Assembly: GCA_001970955.1 (NCBI GenBank)
Contig: MPUH01000199.1
Span: forward strand, 1-64,000
Direction of reading: 5' to 3'
Length of the DNA: 64,000 bases
Source of the DNA: Stentor coeruleus
Lineage: Eukaryota > Ciliophora > Heterotrichea > Heterotrichida > Stentoridae
The notes below the pieces were generated by a model, which did no database searches, was not told the origin of the DNA, and worked only from the letters and a program-made list of their open reading frames with translations. Below are positions 44,203 to 54,815 of this stretch, one piece after another (within the stretch, counting starts at the first letter, position 1; every line of letters starts with the position of its first letter). The position numbers and the translations under genes are program-made.

Positions 44203-45790
44203 AAATTTTAAATTAAGCCTTTAAAAATAATATTTTTCGGAGTTTTTAAGCCGTTTATTATATAATTATGGTGTATTTCATATTCAGATAAATTACATAA
44301 ATTTATGTCTGACTTTAGCACTTCTATGCCTAAACACCAGATTTGGATTGAATAAAATTTCTTGGTTTAAGCAATTTCTATAAGATTCTCTATTCTTATC
44401 ATTTATTTTAATAACTGGGGATAGTAACTAATCTTAGTAATATAGTTATGTGATGTGCAACTCTTAAAAATCTATAGAAAAATTATTGTTCTAATGTATG
44501 GGCAAAATATCTTAATAATTTTAAATTTAATATCCCTTAAAATTTAGCATATATGCTACAATTTCTGAAACTACTATTTATCGCGAGTATTCTTCAAAAA
44601 GCAAAATTGATAAGTTAATGCAATTTATAATTGAAATAACTGATATTCTTATAAAAAATAATCTCATAATAGCTGATAATTTTCAGAGATGAGAACATAA
44701 TTTAAAGTGTGCATTATATGTATTCAAATTTAATTAAATTTAAGAAATAAATGCTTTATTAATCATATTTAACTATGTTAATATGATATGAATGAATATA
44801 TCTATTATTATTCTAATTATACAATCATATTAATAATAGAATATTTATTTTAACAAATGATAAGGATTACATAGTAGCTAGCTTCTTACATTTAAGCTCA
44901 AATTTGTTTTCCCTAATATTTTTTGTCTATAAATATTATGCTATTAAGACAGAAAATAATAAAAAGCATTTTTCACTTACGATTTTCATTATTCTATCAT
45001 CCTTATTGATAAGATTTTAATCAAACTTCTATAATATTATAAAGTTAAAAAGTAATCAGACAAATCATTTCCTATATATGAAAATAATTAAACTGAAATT
45101 CATGTTTAATAAATTTAATCAGATACTATTTAATATTAGCATAGTATAGCTATAGAATGATAAGAGAGAAGCTAAGTTTAAAGTAGTGAAATATCCCTCC
45201 AAAATTTATTAGGTATTAGCTATTTGAAAAGTGAGATAAAGAAGGTGACTAAGTTATTCTAATATTACATGCTAGAACTAAGGTATTTTAGATTGTTTCA
45301 ATTTCACCAATATAATGGTTGACTGCTTTAATCAAGTTTAAATAAATAGTAAATGCTCATTATTAGATAAAAGCAGTATTTTGGGAAAGACATCCAAGCT
45401 AGCAAATAGGATAATTTTATATAGTTTGGCAAGGAAACTAAACACACTTATTCTTAAATTTAATTTATAGATTTTAGCGTAATAATATTTTCAATAAAAA
45501 TTATCTGCAAAACTCAAATTAAGGTTTTCGAATTCATTATTTCTCTAAAAATAGGTTAAAAAAATACAAAAATAATAGAGTTTTCACTAAATTAGTAGAT
45601 AAAATATTATGAATCTGAATCTAGTACCTAGCACTCTATCTTAATCATAAAAAAAAACAGCACTTTCTAAAAAGCCTTAAATTTTAATTGAATATTATAA
45701 TTTTCCAAAAATAAATCACTCAATACCCATACATATTTCTATCCTGCTTCTAATTTCCCTCATATTTTCTACAGAATAATAATAATTTAA

Positions 45791-46417
45791 ATGAAAAACA
45801 ATGATTACACTTCAAAAGATTTACGAATGTCTAGTGAAATAGGGCTTAGAAACCCAACTGAGGTTCTCTCAACAAATTACATACTAAAAACAGAACAAAA
45901 TCAGTCCTTAATCAAAATATCAAGACTATATTTTTCAACACAAGCCCTTATATTCAATTTTTTTATGCTTGGACTTTCATCATTTTTGCTGTTCTGGTGG
46001 TGCGTTTATTATCCTTCCCCAAATAAGTCTCTTTGGTACAACATTCTTGTAGGCTTTGTCTATATTGTATTGTTCTTAGATCTTGCATTTCGTATTTATA
46101 TTTGGAAAATTAATGTAAAAGCCATTGCAAGTGGAGTTTTTGTGCTAATTGGCCCTGTCCTTTTAGGAGTTTCTTATAGATTTCCGAAAATGACGAACTT
46201 TATCCTTGGGACTATTGGAATTAGTATATCTTTTGTTTCTTTACTTTTCAATATTGCGAGAATTTATCAATTTAAAAACATCAAAAAACTAGAGGAAAAT
46301 GATGCGCAAAAAATGATGGAGTTTTATGGAATTGTTGAGGATAAAGACAATGCTAAGAAACCCCAGAATGAAAATGAAAGCAATAAGCTTGTTAATGGTA
46401 TTGACCAGGATTCATAA
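45791..46417 (+). CDS. Four-span membrane protein of unknown family
   Basis: 208 residues, ATG at 45791, TAA stop, single exon. A polar 45-residue N-terminus precedes four hydrophobic segments at about 48-72 (ALIFNFFMLGLSSFLLFWWC), 80-102 (LVGFVYIVLFLDLAFRIYIW), 107-126 and 131-153 (ILGTIGISISFVSLLFNIA). The C-terminal tail of about 50 residues is charged and Asn/Glu-rich. An even number of spans would put both ends on the same side. No pore or transporter signature is visible. Confidence 0.75.
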   Translation: MKNNDYTSKDLRMSSEIGLRNPTEVLSTNYILKTEQNQSLIKISRLYFSTQALIFNFFMLGLSSFLLFWWCVYYPSPNKSLWYNILVGFVYIVLFLDLAFRIYIWKINVKAIASGVFVLIGPVLLGVSYRFPKMTNFILGTIGISISFVSLLFNIARIYQFKNIKKLEENDAQKMMEFYGIVEDKDNAKKPQNENESNKLVNGIDQDS

Positions 46418-46961
46418 GCTAAATGATTTAAGTAGAAAAGTGGTTAATTAAGAAGTTTTAAAAAATTTATGAGTATTTTAAAATGTATGAAAGTATACTT
46501 TGTGATAAATTAATATATTGCACTCCTACTAAAAATATATTTTGCTTTTTCGTATATCCAAACATAATATCTTTATATCCTATGATATTTTTCTTATATC
46601 TTATATTAAAACTACTCTAACTTTTTTATAACAACTGCCAAATCAATACAATATCCTTCAGCATTTCTTATATCTAAATTTAAACTTACTATATTTCAAC
46701 TATTCAATATTTTTTCTACAACAATTATAACAATCCCTCACTTTTGCATCCCTTTAAAAAATTCCACTTTTTCTCCAAACACTTTCCCATCCATCTTAAA
46801 AAAACCAACAAATTTTCTCTTCCAACACATCCTTAACTAAAATTTTATAACCAAATATCCTCAAAAAGCCCTCAAAATCTCATCAACCTTATCACAAACC
46901 TCTAAAACCTTTCAAAACAGCCATTCTTCATCAAGTTCAGCTTCCAAGCATATAAATCAAT
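46418..46961. promoter_or_regulatory. G-depleted 5' flank of the 248-aa gene
   Basis: From about 46600 to the ATG at 46962 the plus strand contains only eight G by my count, against more than 80 C. This is part of the general rule that sense-strand 5' flanks lack G in the dense blocks. No TATA or other discrete motif stands out. Confidence 0.6.
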
Positions 46962-47723
46962 ATGAAAACCCCTAAAAAGAGTTTCCCCTTCACTAATCTA
47001 AGATTACGAAACCTCAGGATTCTCCAATCACTGATTAAATCCTTAGTAAACACTAAAAATTATCACGAGGGGTCTTCATGTTTATCCTTCTACTTACCAT
47101 TACTCAAGAAAAAAGACTGTAAAAGCATTTTCCCTTGGTTTCTACGACAAGATTATTCAAAATTCATCACAAACAAAATCCACGAGTATATTCACAAGCT
47201 CTCATTACCAGAAGAAGCAATGGCATATAATGTTTTCCTTAAATTACAAGCAAGTCCTTTAGAAGCTCTTGAAATCATCAAAGCAGTAATAATTATTTAG
47301 CATTCATTTGAAAGTTGGTTTATTAATTCAGCCAAATGCTATGGTTTATTAGCCTGTTTACTTATGATGAATGGAGAATCTGGGGTTAAAAACTCGAAAA
47401 AAGCTTTAGAGTTATGTAAAGAAAAAGCTTTTGCAAAAATCCATGCTTTTGCTGTGGGTAATGATATGAATAAACTTAACGGGAAAGGCAAAGATGAAGA
47501 TTTTGAGACTATTAAGTGTGAAAACTTGGAGAATAATTGGAAGGTCATGGAAGAAATAATGGATAAGGATCCTAGGGATTGTCGAATTAGTTTAGAACTG
47601 ATGAAACATTTCATTGATAATAAGGATAATGCTAAGGCTATAGAAGTAGCAAATAAGCATATCGAATTTTATGGAAGATCAAAAGAAGTGAGAGATCTTC
47701 TTTCTAGTCTTTTATCAAATTAA
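46962..47723 (+). CDS. Unknown 248-aa helical protein (TPR-like)
   Basis: Two exons joined over a 15-nt intron (47286-47300); spliced, EIIKA continues to HSFESWFINSAKCYGLL, giving 248 residues. The sequence is almost all alpha-helical, and the helix pairs around KSLVNTKNYHEGSSCLSFY, ALELCKEKAFAKIHAFAVG and KAIEVANKHIEFYGRSKEVR have the size and small-residue pattern of TPR or related repeats, though I cannot assign confident registers. It is soluble, with no signal. It was probably missed or split by annotators who do not model 15-nt introns. Confidence 0.78.
47286..47300 (+). other. 15-nt intron in the 248-aa gene
   Basis: Sequence gtaataattatttag, phase 0, in-frame TAG if retained. Confidence 0.95.
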
Positions 47724-48244
47724 GTATATATTAATATTCTTTGATTGTGTTTATGGGGATATGCTCTTCGATTTTTTTTTTCGGCTTTTTTAGAATTTTA
47801 TGGGCTTATGTGAAAGGGATGTATACTAACAGCATTTATTAACCTTGCGTCTAGTAATTTATGATTTTTATGCCAGACTGCATTATGCTATTTTAACTAA
47901 ATAATTAAAACAAGCATAATATTCACCCAATTATCATCAATTTCTAATCACCAACAAAAATATCTAATAAATAACACCAAAACATACAATAAATCCCAAT
48001 TTCCCTTTAAAATTATAATATTTCTTACTTATATACCACTAAACTTTTATTTCTCATCTCTTACCAAATGCTATCTCCACCATTAATAAACCACAATTCT
48101 CCTAGTCTTAAAAACCTTATCTTTTACCCTTCAATAGCATAGCTTTTACTTTTCTACTACCTCAACATTTTATAATCAAAATCTTATACTTATTCTTTTT
48201 ACCCCATATAAAAATCCTAATCTAAATCTCCATCCATAATAATA
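47724..48244. promoter_or_regulatory. G-depleted 5' flank of the importin gene
   Basis: From about 47881 to 48244 the plus strand has six G by my count in 364 nt. Before that (47730-47870), 3' of the previous gene, the sequence is G/T-rich and C-poor. Confidence 0.6.
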
Positions 48245-51115
48245 ATGGAAGAAAGCGTAATCCAGGCTTTGGCAACATGTATGTCCCCAGACAACGAAGT
48301 TCGAAAGCAATCCGAAGCTTTTATAACCTCTCTAAAAGCCCAGCCTGGTTTCTACGTTCTCCTCCTACAGATTTCACAAAACCCATCATACCCTTTAGAA
48401 GTCCGTCAAATGGCCGTAATCTTACTAAAAAACAGTTCTTTGAAGTGGAAAAAAGGTGAAATCCCAGCTGACTCCAAGGCTGTTATAAAATCTTCAATCC
48501 TCAACTGTTTAAAAAAATCAGCCCCAGTGCTGATTCGAACCCAATTAGAAGAAATTGTCCAAGTCCTTGGGAAACAAGAATACCCATGGGAAGGTATAAA
48601 CGATCAAATTCATAGTTTTCTAGACTCTAACGACTCTGACTGCATATTTGCAGCATTAGTCATGATTCAACGAATAAGTAAAAACTATGAATTTATCATG
48701 GGTGAAAAAAGATCTAAACTTAAAACCCTTGTCTCAAACTTCTTCCCTAAACTTGACCAACTTTTCACACGTCTTCTTTCTGAGAACTCTGAAGATGTTT
48801 ATCCATACATTTCCCTTATACTCCAAACATTTTGGGCAGCTTTTTACATAGAACTTCCTTCTGATCAAGTTAATGAAGTTAATATAAATAGTTGGCTGAC
48901 TAAAATATTAGCCGTTTTGTCTTTAGATTTTGATTTAGGAATGCCTTTAAATGCTGATGAAGAAGAACAAAAAACTCAAAACCCGAAACTTTTGTGTAAA
49001 AAATGGGCTATTCAGATTGCGTATAGATTTTTTAATAGATATAGCAATATAAAAAATCTGCCTGATTCACAGAAAATTATTGGGGAGATTTTTGTAGCTA
49101 ATTGGATGATCCCTATGATGAATATAGTAGTTTTACAGCTTTTTAAGTATAAACAAGTGTTTTTGCCTGAGTTGTATATGAATTATTCATTGAAATATGT
49201 GACAGAGTGTGTGAAAAATGATCAGACTTGCGAAATTATTAAGAATATGGTTTTGACTAATGGAAGTTTTGTTATTCCTGCACTGATTAATGAAATTATT
49301 ACCCCAGTTTTGTGTAGAAATAGTAAGGATGAAGAGTTATGGCAAGATAATGCTATTGAGTTTATAAGAAAAGAAGCTGATATTTCAAGAGCATATTATT
49401 CAGCTTCAGATGCAGCTGTAGGTTTATTAGAAAGTTTGTGTAAAAAAGGCTACCTTCAGCAGTTTTTGGATTATTTGAATGGGTCTTTAGCTCAAGGACC
49501 GAGTTTGATTGTTAAAGAAGCTCTGATTTATGAGGTTGGGTCATTAAGTACAGTGCTTTTGGAGAATGAAAGTCTTAAAGATAAAGTTGAACCAATGCTT
49601 AGTGGACATGTTTTTAATGAATTAGCAAGCCAAGTTGGGTTTTTAAGAGCTAGGGCGTGTTGGGCTTATGGTCAATTCGCCAGTTTCCCCCTTAGTAATT
49701 TAGAACACCAACAGGCTGCTTTAGAAAAAATATGCGCTTTGCTTTTGGATCCTGATATGCCAGTCAAATACCAAGCTGCATTGACAATCCCGAAAATCCT
49801 CTCATGGCAGATCTCTAAAACTAGGGTCCGTGGAGAAATCAGCAGTCTTTTAAGAATCTACCTCGACCTAATAAATCAAATTGATTCTGAAGAAATTATC
49901 GAAGCTCTTGAAGATATTGTCCAAAACTTCGAAGAAGAAGTTGGCCCATACGCAGTAGACCTAGTTTCCCAACTTGTAATTACATTCAGCAAACTTGCTT
50001 CAAAAGAACCAGCACAAGATGGTGGAGATAGTGCAATGGCAGCAGTTTCAACATTAAATACAATAGCCCGGTTAATTGAGACTACAACTGAAAAACCTGA
50101 AGAGCTTTTAAAAGTAAGCAATGTGATAACTCCAGTACTCATGCATTGTCTTAGTAAAAATGGCTTTGAATACATGGATGAAGGTTTGAATCTTTTATTA
50201 ATATTATTATACGAAGCTCCTGCTGGGTCTCTACCTCATTTATATAATTTTTGCAAAGTTGTCCTTAACTCTTTACAACCTTTAGACCCTTATGGAATAG
50301 AAAAAGTAGGGGAAATTTATCCAGTTTTAGGGAACTTTATAGCGAAATATACAGATTTGGTTGTCCAGGATTTGAATGAAATTGTTATGTTCCTTGGTGT
50401 GTTATTTACTTGTGAAACTAAAGCTCAGTGCTTAGCTTTAAATATCCTTATGGCACTTACTGAGTATATTAAAAATCATATGGTTCAAATACTTCCACAA
50501 ATGGTCCAAGCAGTAGTTGGGCTTTTTAACAATAATTCAAGCACTAAAGTTAAATCTTTATGTGTGCAGTTTCTCTTTGAAACCCTTTGGCTTGATTTTA
50601 CTACTTCAATTAAACTTCTTCAGGACTCAGCCTGTTTGACTAGTATTTTAGCTTTTGCCTCAGCTCATAAGAAACTTTTTACTGAACGTGTTCCTAGAAC
50701 AAGAGCTATTGTTGGTATTTCAAATTTAATACCTTATTTACCATCTTTGTCTAATATTATTGATGAAGAGCTTATTAAAAATACATTTAATTTACTTATT
50801 GAACTTCTTGGCTTAGCTGAAGAGGACTCAGAAGGAGATGAGGATGATGATAATTTGAATACTGATGATAAGGATTTTGATGACAAATGCCAAGAGTTGT
50901 ATAAGAAGATTAAAGAGAATTTAGAAGATTCTGATGAAGAAGGAGCTTTGTTTGACAATGAGCCTGAACAAAGATATGATTCTTATTTTGAAAATATTAA
51001 TTATAGAGGTCATTTTAAGGAAGCTATTGGAAGAACACCTCAAGATTTGTTGGCCAGGCTAGCACAGTTGTTGGAATTTAATCAGAAAGCTGTGTTTTCA
51101 AAGCTAGTTAGCTAA
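48245..51115 (+). CDS. Importin-7/8-like karyopherin
   Basis: 956-residue HEAT-repeat protein. The N-terminal importin-beta domain (about 1-150) includes NEVRKQSEAFITSLKAQPGF, VRQMAVILLKNSSLKW and IRTQLEEIVQVLGKQEYPW, characteristic of the importin-7/8 (Nmd5/Sxm1) branch. The middle keeps that branch's blocks KKWAIQIAYRFFNRY, DEELWQDNAIEFIRKEAD and VGFLRARACWAYGQFA. Near residue 858 there is the acidic insert EEDSEGDEDDDNLNTDD, as in importin-7/8. These receptors bring ribosomal proteins, histones and signalling proteins into the nucleus under RanGTP control. It is single exon, ATG at 48245, TAA stop, slightly shorter than the usual 1040 residues. It shows strong within-gene alternation between C-rich and G/T-rich synonymous blocks. 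Confidence 0.93.
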   Translation: MEESVIQALATCMSPDNEVRKQSEAFITSLKAQPGFYVLLLQISQNPSYPLEVRQMAVILLKNSSLKWKKGEIPADSKAVIKSSILNCLKKSAPVLIRTQLEEIVQVLGKQEYPWEGINDQIHSFLDSNDSDCIFAALVMIQRISKNYEFIMGEKRSKLKTLVSNFFPKLDQLFTRLLSENSEDVYPYISLILQTFWAAFYIELPSDQVNEVNINSWLTKILAVLSLDFDLGMPLNADEEEQKTQNPKLLCKKWAIQIAYRFFNRYSNIKNLPDSQKIIGEIFVANWMIPMMNIVVLQLFKYKQVFLPELYMNYSLKYVTECVKNDQTCEIIKNMVLTNGSFVIPALINEIITPVLCRNSKDEELWQDNAIEFIRKEADISRAYYSASDAAVGLLESLCKKGYLQQFLDYLNGSLAQGPSLIVKEALIYEVGSLSTVLLENESLKDKVEPMLSGHVFNELASQVGFLRARACWAYGQFASFPLSNLEHQQAALEKICALLLDPDMPVKYQAALTIPKILSWQISKTRVRGEISSLLRIYLDLINQIDSEEIIEALEDIVQNFEEEVGPYAVDLVSQLVITFSKLASKEPAQDGGDSAMAAVSTLNTIARLIETTTEKPEELLKVSNVITPVLMHCLSKNGFEYMDEGLNLLLILLYEAPAGSLPHLYNFCKVVLNSLQPLDPYGIEKVGEIYPVLGNFIAKYTDLVVQDLNEIVMFLGVLFTCETKAQCLALNILMALTEYIKNHMVQILPQMVQAVVGLFNNNSSTKVKSLCVQFLFETLWLDFTTSIKLLQDSACLTSILAFASAHKKLFTERVPRTRAIVGISNLIPYLPSLSNIIDEELIKNTFNLLIELLGLAEEDSEGDEDDDNLNTDDKDFDDKCQELYKKIKENLEDSDEEGALFDNEPEQRYDSYFENINYRGHFKEAIGRTPQDLLARLAQLLEFNQKAVFSKLVS

Positions 51116-52762
51116 ATAGGTAACAAAGCTTTAATAATCTCTAGAATAAAGCAAAAAATATATTTACTAGAAGTATTATCATAACAAATAAAGATGATAA
51201 GATTTTTACAAACTTATTTGCCATGAATATTTAATTAGTACTAAAATTTAATAAGCAGAAGGCAATATACACCCACTCTGCAGTATTCAAATGTGGAGAA
51301 GTAGGGTTTTGGTTATAGATTAGATAATCTGATTTTTTTGAGTAAATATTGAGAATTACCGTGAACTCTAAATTTCCCTAGTTAAATTAAGTTACCCTAA
51401 CAAATAAACTTANAAGAAGTAGGGTTTTGGTTATAGATTAGATAATCTGATTTTTTGAGTAAATGTTGAGAATTACCGTGAACTCTAAATTTCCCTAGTT
51501 AAATTAAGTTACCCTAACAAATAAACTTATTTGCTTGTCACTTTTACTAGAAGTGATTTTAATACTATTAAAATCATCTCATAAGTTCAACATCTCTTCT
51601 ATATCTCTAATAAAAAACCCGCAAAATCACCTTAAATCGCATATTTCCTCGAAACCAAATTTTATTTTCTTATCCTTTATTCCACTCTTTTCTTGTAATT
51701 TCAGCATTTTCTGTAAATTTCTCATTTAAATTCTCCTAAGTTCATTTTCTTACCTGAACTCATTCATCATTTTCCTCAACTTTCTTTCCAAAATTTATTC
51801 TGCTTTGCTTTTTTAAAATTCCCTTCCACAATAATATTAGTCTCCTAGATTATTGATGTACAAAATCTAGAAATCCTAATAATATCAAAATTATGATGGT
51901 AACTATAAGTATTAATTTCAAGTTTTTCATTATCATGCCTAAGTTGTTTATCTTAATCTTTAGATATTGATTAGAAGACCAGCTCCCTTATGTTATATGA
52001 AAAAGGAAAAGCCAAGACTAGGAGGATAACAAAACCTTGGAATCTAATGCGATAAATGAACTTGAAATACATTAAGGCTTTTCTAAAGTTAAAATACCTC
52101 CTTGAAAACTTTAAAATCATTTATTGTGTATGAAAGGTTTTATAAAACTACAAGGTAAGTTTTGGGTTTAAGAAATTTAGTTTTCTTAGTTATTGTATTA
52201 GATGGGCTAAAATAAAGTAAATGGCTTAGAATTTTTTTATGTAAGAAGCCGATTTGAATATTGTAGTAAAAATTGTTTACTTGCAAAATATAATAAAACT
52301 AATTTTTAGAAATTGATTATGAGTTAATAGTGTATCTTATCAATCAAACACTATAATTAGGAACTATTAAACTAATCCTATTTGCGTCTAATACTCCATT
52401 AATTACAATACCTTAAGAAAATTTCTTATCTGTGCTTATTTCCCAAAATCTCTCAATAAAAACTCCTTCATCCCAAAACTAATTTCCCCCAACCCAAAAC
52501 CCATCCTCCAAAACTATTCTCAACCTAAAACTTTCATTTACAAAACCAAATCACTATCTAATTCCATCCCAATTTCCTTTTCAAGTAAAAATTTTTCATC
52601 ACCCAACCCTATAAAAATTAAAATTTCGCATCAATTCGCCAAAGCCAAACCTTCCTCATCCAATCTTATTGTAATTAAGCTTATTAACCAAAACTATTTT
52701 AAAAAAATGCTCAAATCAGCATATTAAAACAGACCACAATTTTAAAATTGAAATAATAAATA
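51116..52762. other. Spacer with N-join; right part is the G-depleted flank of the phosphatase gene
   Basis: No supported gene. 51297-51529 is an N-join with long flanking copies. From about 52380 to the ATG at 52763 the plus strand is C/A-rich and nearly free of G (52441-52580 has one or none by my count). Confidence 0.5.
51297..51529. repeat. About 116-bp near-identical copies flanking a single N (contig join)
   Basis: The 116 nt before the N at 51413 recur after it with two small differences (a T-run length and one a/g). It is an unresolved contig overlap, and the differences suggest two haplotypes or low-quality ends. Confidence 0.88.
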
Positions 52763-53443
52763 ATGTCTGTCGACCTAACTTCAAATTCCACATTCTTATT
52801 CCCCTTTCCAAACAATTCTAATCAAAATCATATAAAACTTTCCTCAAGAGTCCTTCCAGCAGTTACAAGAAGTAGTCATAAAAGAACTCTAGTCCTTGAT
52901 TTAGATGAAACTTTAGTACATTCAAGTCAACAACCAATAGAAAATCCTGATAATATAGTGACATTATCAAATGGTACAAACACTAGAACTTTTTTTGTTA
53001 AATATAGACCTGGGCTTATGGAATTTCTTAGAAAAGTTTTGAAAGTTTTCGAACTTGTTATTTATACAGCGTCAACTAAAGAATATGCTGAACAGGTTAT
53101 TAATAAACTTGATCCACAGAGAAAAATACTTAAATATAGACTTTATAGAGATGATTGCATACAAATTGGAGGGCATTTTGTTAAAGATCTGTCTAGGCTT
53201 GGAAGAGATTTGAGTCAGGTTGTTATTTTGGATAACTCGATTACGTCTTTTGCCCATCATTTGGATAATGGCATTTTGATACTTAGTTGGTTTGATGACC
53301 CGAGTGATAATGAGTTATGGAAAGTTGCAAATTTACTTGAGCAATTAATAAATACTCAGGATGTCAGGCCTATTTTAAATTCAATTTTCAATTTACCTAA
53401 AATAATTCAAGAATATCAGCAGAAATACCTAGATTCTAACTAG
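52763..53443 (+). CDS. SCP/FCP1-type CTD phosphatase-like protein
   Basis: 226 residues, HAD-superfamily phosphatase of the FCP1/SCP (NLI-interacting factor) family. Motif I is LVLDLDETLVHSS at about residue 45, with the nucleophile Asp and the general-acid Asp in DLDET. Motif II is YTASTKEYAEQV with the conserved Thr/Ser. Motif III includes RDDCIQIGGHFVKDLSRLGR and VVILDNS, with the Lys and the DN pair. A WFDDPSDNELW block near the C-terminus is also typical. All catalytic residues are present. Likely substrates are phosphoserines in the RNA polymerase II CTD or in signalling proteins; there is no N-terminal membrane span, so it is not Dullard-like. Single exon, ATG at 52763, TAG stop. Confidence 0.92.
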   Translation: MSVDLTSNSTFLFPFPNNSNQNHIKLSSRVLPAVTRSSHKRTLVLDLDETLVHSSQQPIENPDNIVTLSNGTNTRTFFVKYRPGLMEFLRKVLKVFELVIYTASTKEYAEQVINKLDPQRKILKYRLYRDDCIQIGGHFVKDLSRLGRDLSQVVILDNSITSFAHHLDNGILILSWFDDPSDNELWKVANLLEQLINTQDVRPILNSIFNLPKIIQEYQQKYLDSN

Positions 53444-54075
53444 TGTAAAGTAAATTAATGTTGAATAAATATGCAATTAGAAATTGTTAAGAATAAGATT
53501 AGTTGGTCCAGACATTTTATTTGTAGTTTATTAGATGTTTATAAGTACGATACAGTTACAAAAAAAGTTAAAAATATGTATAGAAANTAGTTTTTTAGTA
53601 TTGCAAACCAAAAGATGTTTATAAGTACGATACAGTTACAAAAAAAGTTAAAAATATGTATAGAAATTACTCAATTAGAATATATAACATAAATAATCTA
53701 TAGAAAATCAGCATTTATCCTATTCACCTACTTCAATATATTAAATATTTCATTCACTTAAAATTTATTTTTCACCTAACATAAAAACATATCCAATCTC
53801 CTATTAATATTTATCACAACAAAACAATCATTCACACTTTTTTACACATAAAAACTTATCACCTTTATAATAATAATTTCCTAGCAAATATCATTAAACC
53901 TCATAAACCTTCACCTAAATTCCAAATTACTTGTCAATCCAAAAACTCTAATAAAATCTCATATCCACCAAATCCTTAATCTCTTCCACACAATAAAAAT
54001 CTTCACATAAATTCCTCTTAAAAATCCTCTACAAGACACTTACCATTAGCTTCAACAACATATTATAAAAAATAA
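53444..54075. promoter_or_regulatory. Spacer with N-join, then G-depleted 5' flank of the C2-like gene
   Basis: 53533-53666 is an N-join. From 53701 to 54075 I count six G in 375 nt on the plus strand, while C is abundant. No gene. Confidence 0.6.
53533..53666. repeat. 54-bp copies around an N join
   Basis: 53533-53586 recurs at 53613-53666. Between the copies are the N (53587) and a 25-nt segment, probably the ragged end of a contig. Confidence 0.85.
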
Positions 54076-54771
54076 ATGGACTCTGAGAACAACAGCCCCA
54101 CAAAAGTAGAAAGTCTATGCATCAACATTATTATCCACTCTTTACAAATAGTTTCAAAATACTCTAAATACAAAGTTCAAGTCCAATGCACAAAAAACCT
54201 TAAAAAAGAAACAATCAAAATGAAAAAAAATCCAGATACTGATGTTGTTTTCTTTGAAAGCTCACTAACTCTATATGTAAAATTCTTCAATGATAGCTCA
54301 CACGATTTAAAAATTACAGTATTCGAGTTCATCGATGGAGTTCCTAGAAAAAATGGTCATACTAAGCTCAAATCTTCAGACTTCGAAGAAAAAACTCTCG
54401 AATTCAAAGACCTTCACCTTACTTCCTGCTCAGACGAATCAGGAATTATCTGCATTTCCATAAACTGTTCTAAAAAACTTGTCCCATTTTTATCATTCTC
54501 TGAACGTACTGCAAGTCAAAACATTGTGGATAATGAGCTTGAAGAAAATGATGTGAATCAATCTTCAAGTAGTTCTTCACACGATCCAACTGAAAATATT
54601 GAAAGCAAAGGTATAGCTGAAGAAGAAAAAACATGTGAAAAATGCCCACCGACAAGTTTACAAGACGCTGGGGCTAATTCACAAAGTAAAACCCAAGCAT
54701 TAGAACAATGTGAAAGGAGGTCTGAGCTGGGCCCAGGGCAAAAGCATTGCAATTGTTGTAGGGTTTTTTAA
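54076..54771 (+). CDS. C2-like domain protein with C-terminal CaaX-like Cys
   Basis: 231 residues, ATG at 54076, TAA stop. Residues about 5-140 have alternating beta strands resembling a C2-type sandwich (SLCINIIIHSLQIVSKYSKY, DVVFFESSLTLYVKFF, HDLKITVFEFID, SGIICISINCSKK). I see no clear Asp loops for calcium. Residues about 150-220 are polar, Ser/Glu/Gln-rich and probably disordered. The protein ends CCRVF, where CRVF fits a CaaX box with Phe in the last place (geranylgeranylation is possible). It may therefore be lipid-anchored. Tail to tail with the AAT gene, 44 bp apart. Confidence 0.68.
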   Translation: MDSENNSPTKVESLCINIIIHSLQIVSKYSKYKVQVQCTKNLKKETIKMKKNPDTDVVFFESSLTLYVKFFNDSSHDLKITVFEFIDGVPRKNGHTKLKSSDFEEKTLEFKDLHLTSCSDESGIICISINCSKKLVPFLSFSERTASQNIVDNELEENDVNQSSSSSSHDPTENIESKGIAEEEKTCEKCPPTSLQDAGANSQSKTQALEQCERRSELGPGQKHCNCCRVF

Positions 54772-54815
54772 GGCTAAATCTAAATAATATATAGTCTACT
54801 AAAAAAAATAATAAC

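Larger units (their letters stand above)
40885..45790. other. Longest gene-free stretch (4.9 kb)
   Basis: No convincing coding sequence on either strand. It contains an N-join with 61-bp flanking copies (41252-41374), a 47-bp tandem duplication (44109-44202), and a modestly GC-richer island at about 42240-42470 that may be a structured RNA or relic but matches nothing I can name. The frame at 43055-43249 lacks an ATG start and is not called. Confidence 0.5.

Noticed and set aside
51395-51412. CCCTAACA, which equals the telomere unit reported for Stentor, next to an N-join
   Set aside because: Only one unit is present and it recurs simply because the contig end is duplicated; a telomere would show a tandem array.
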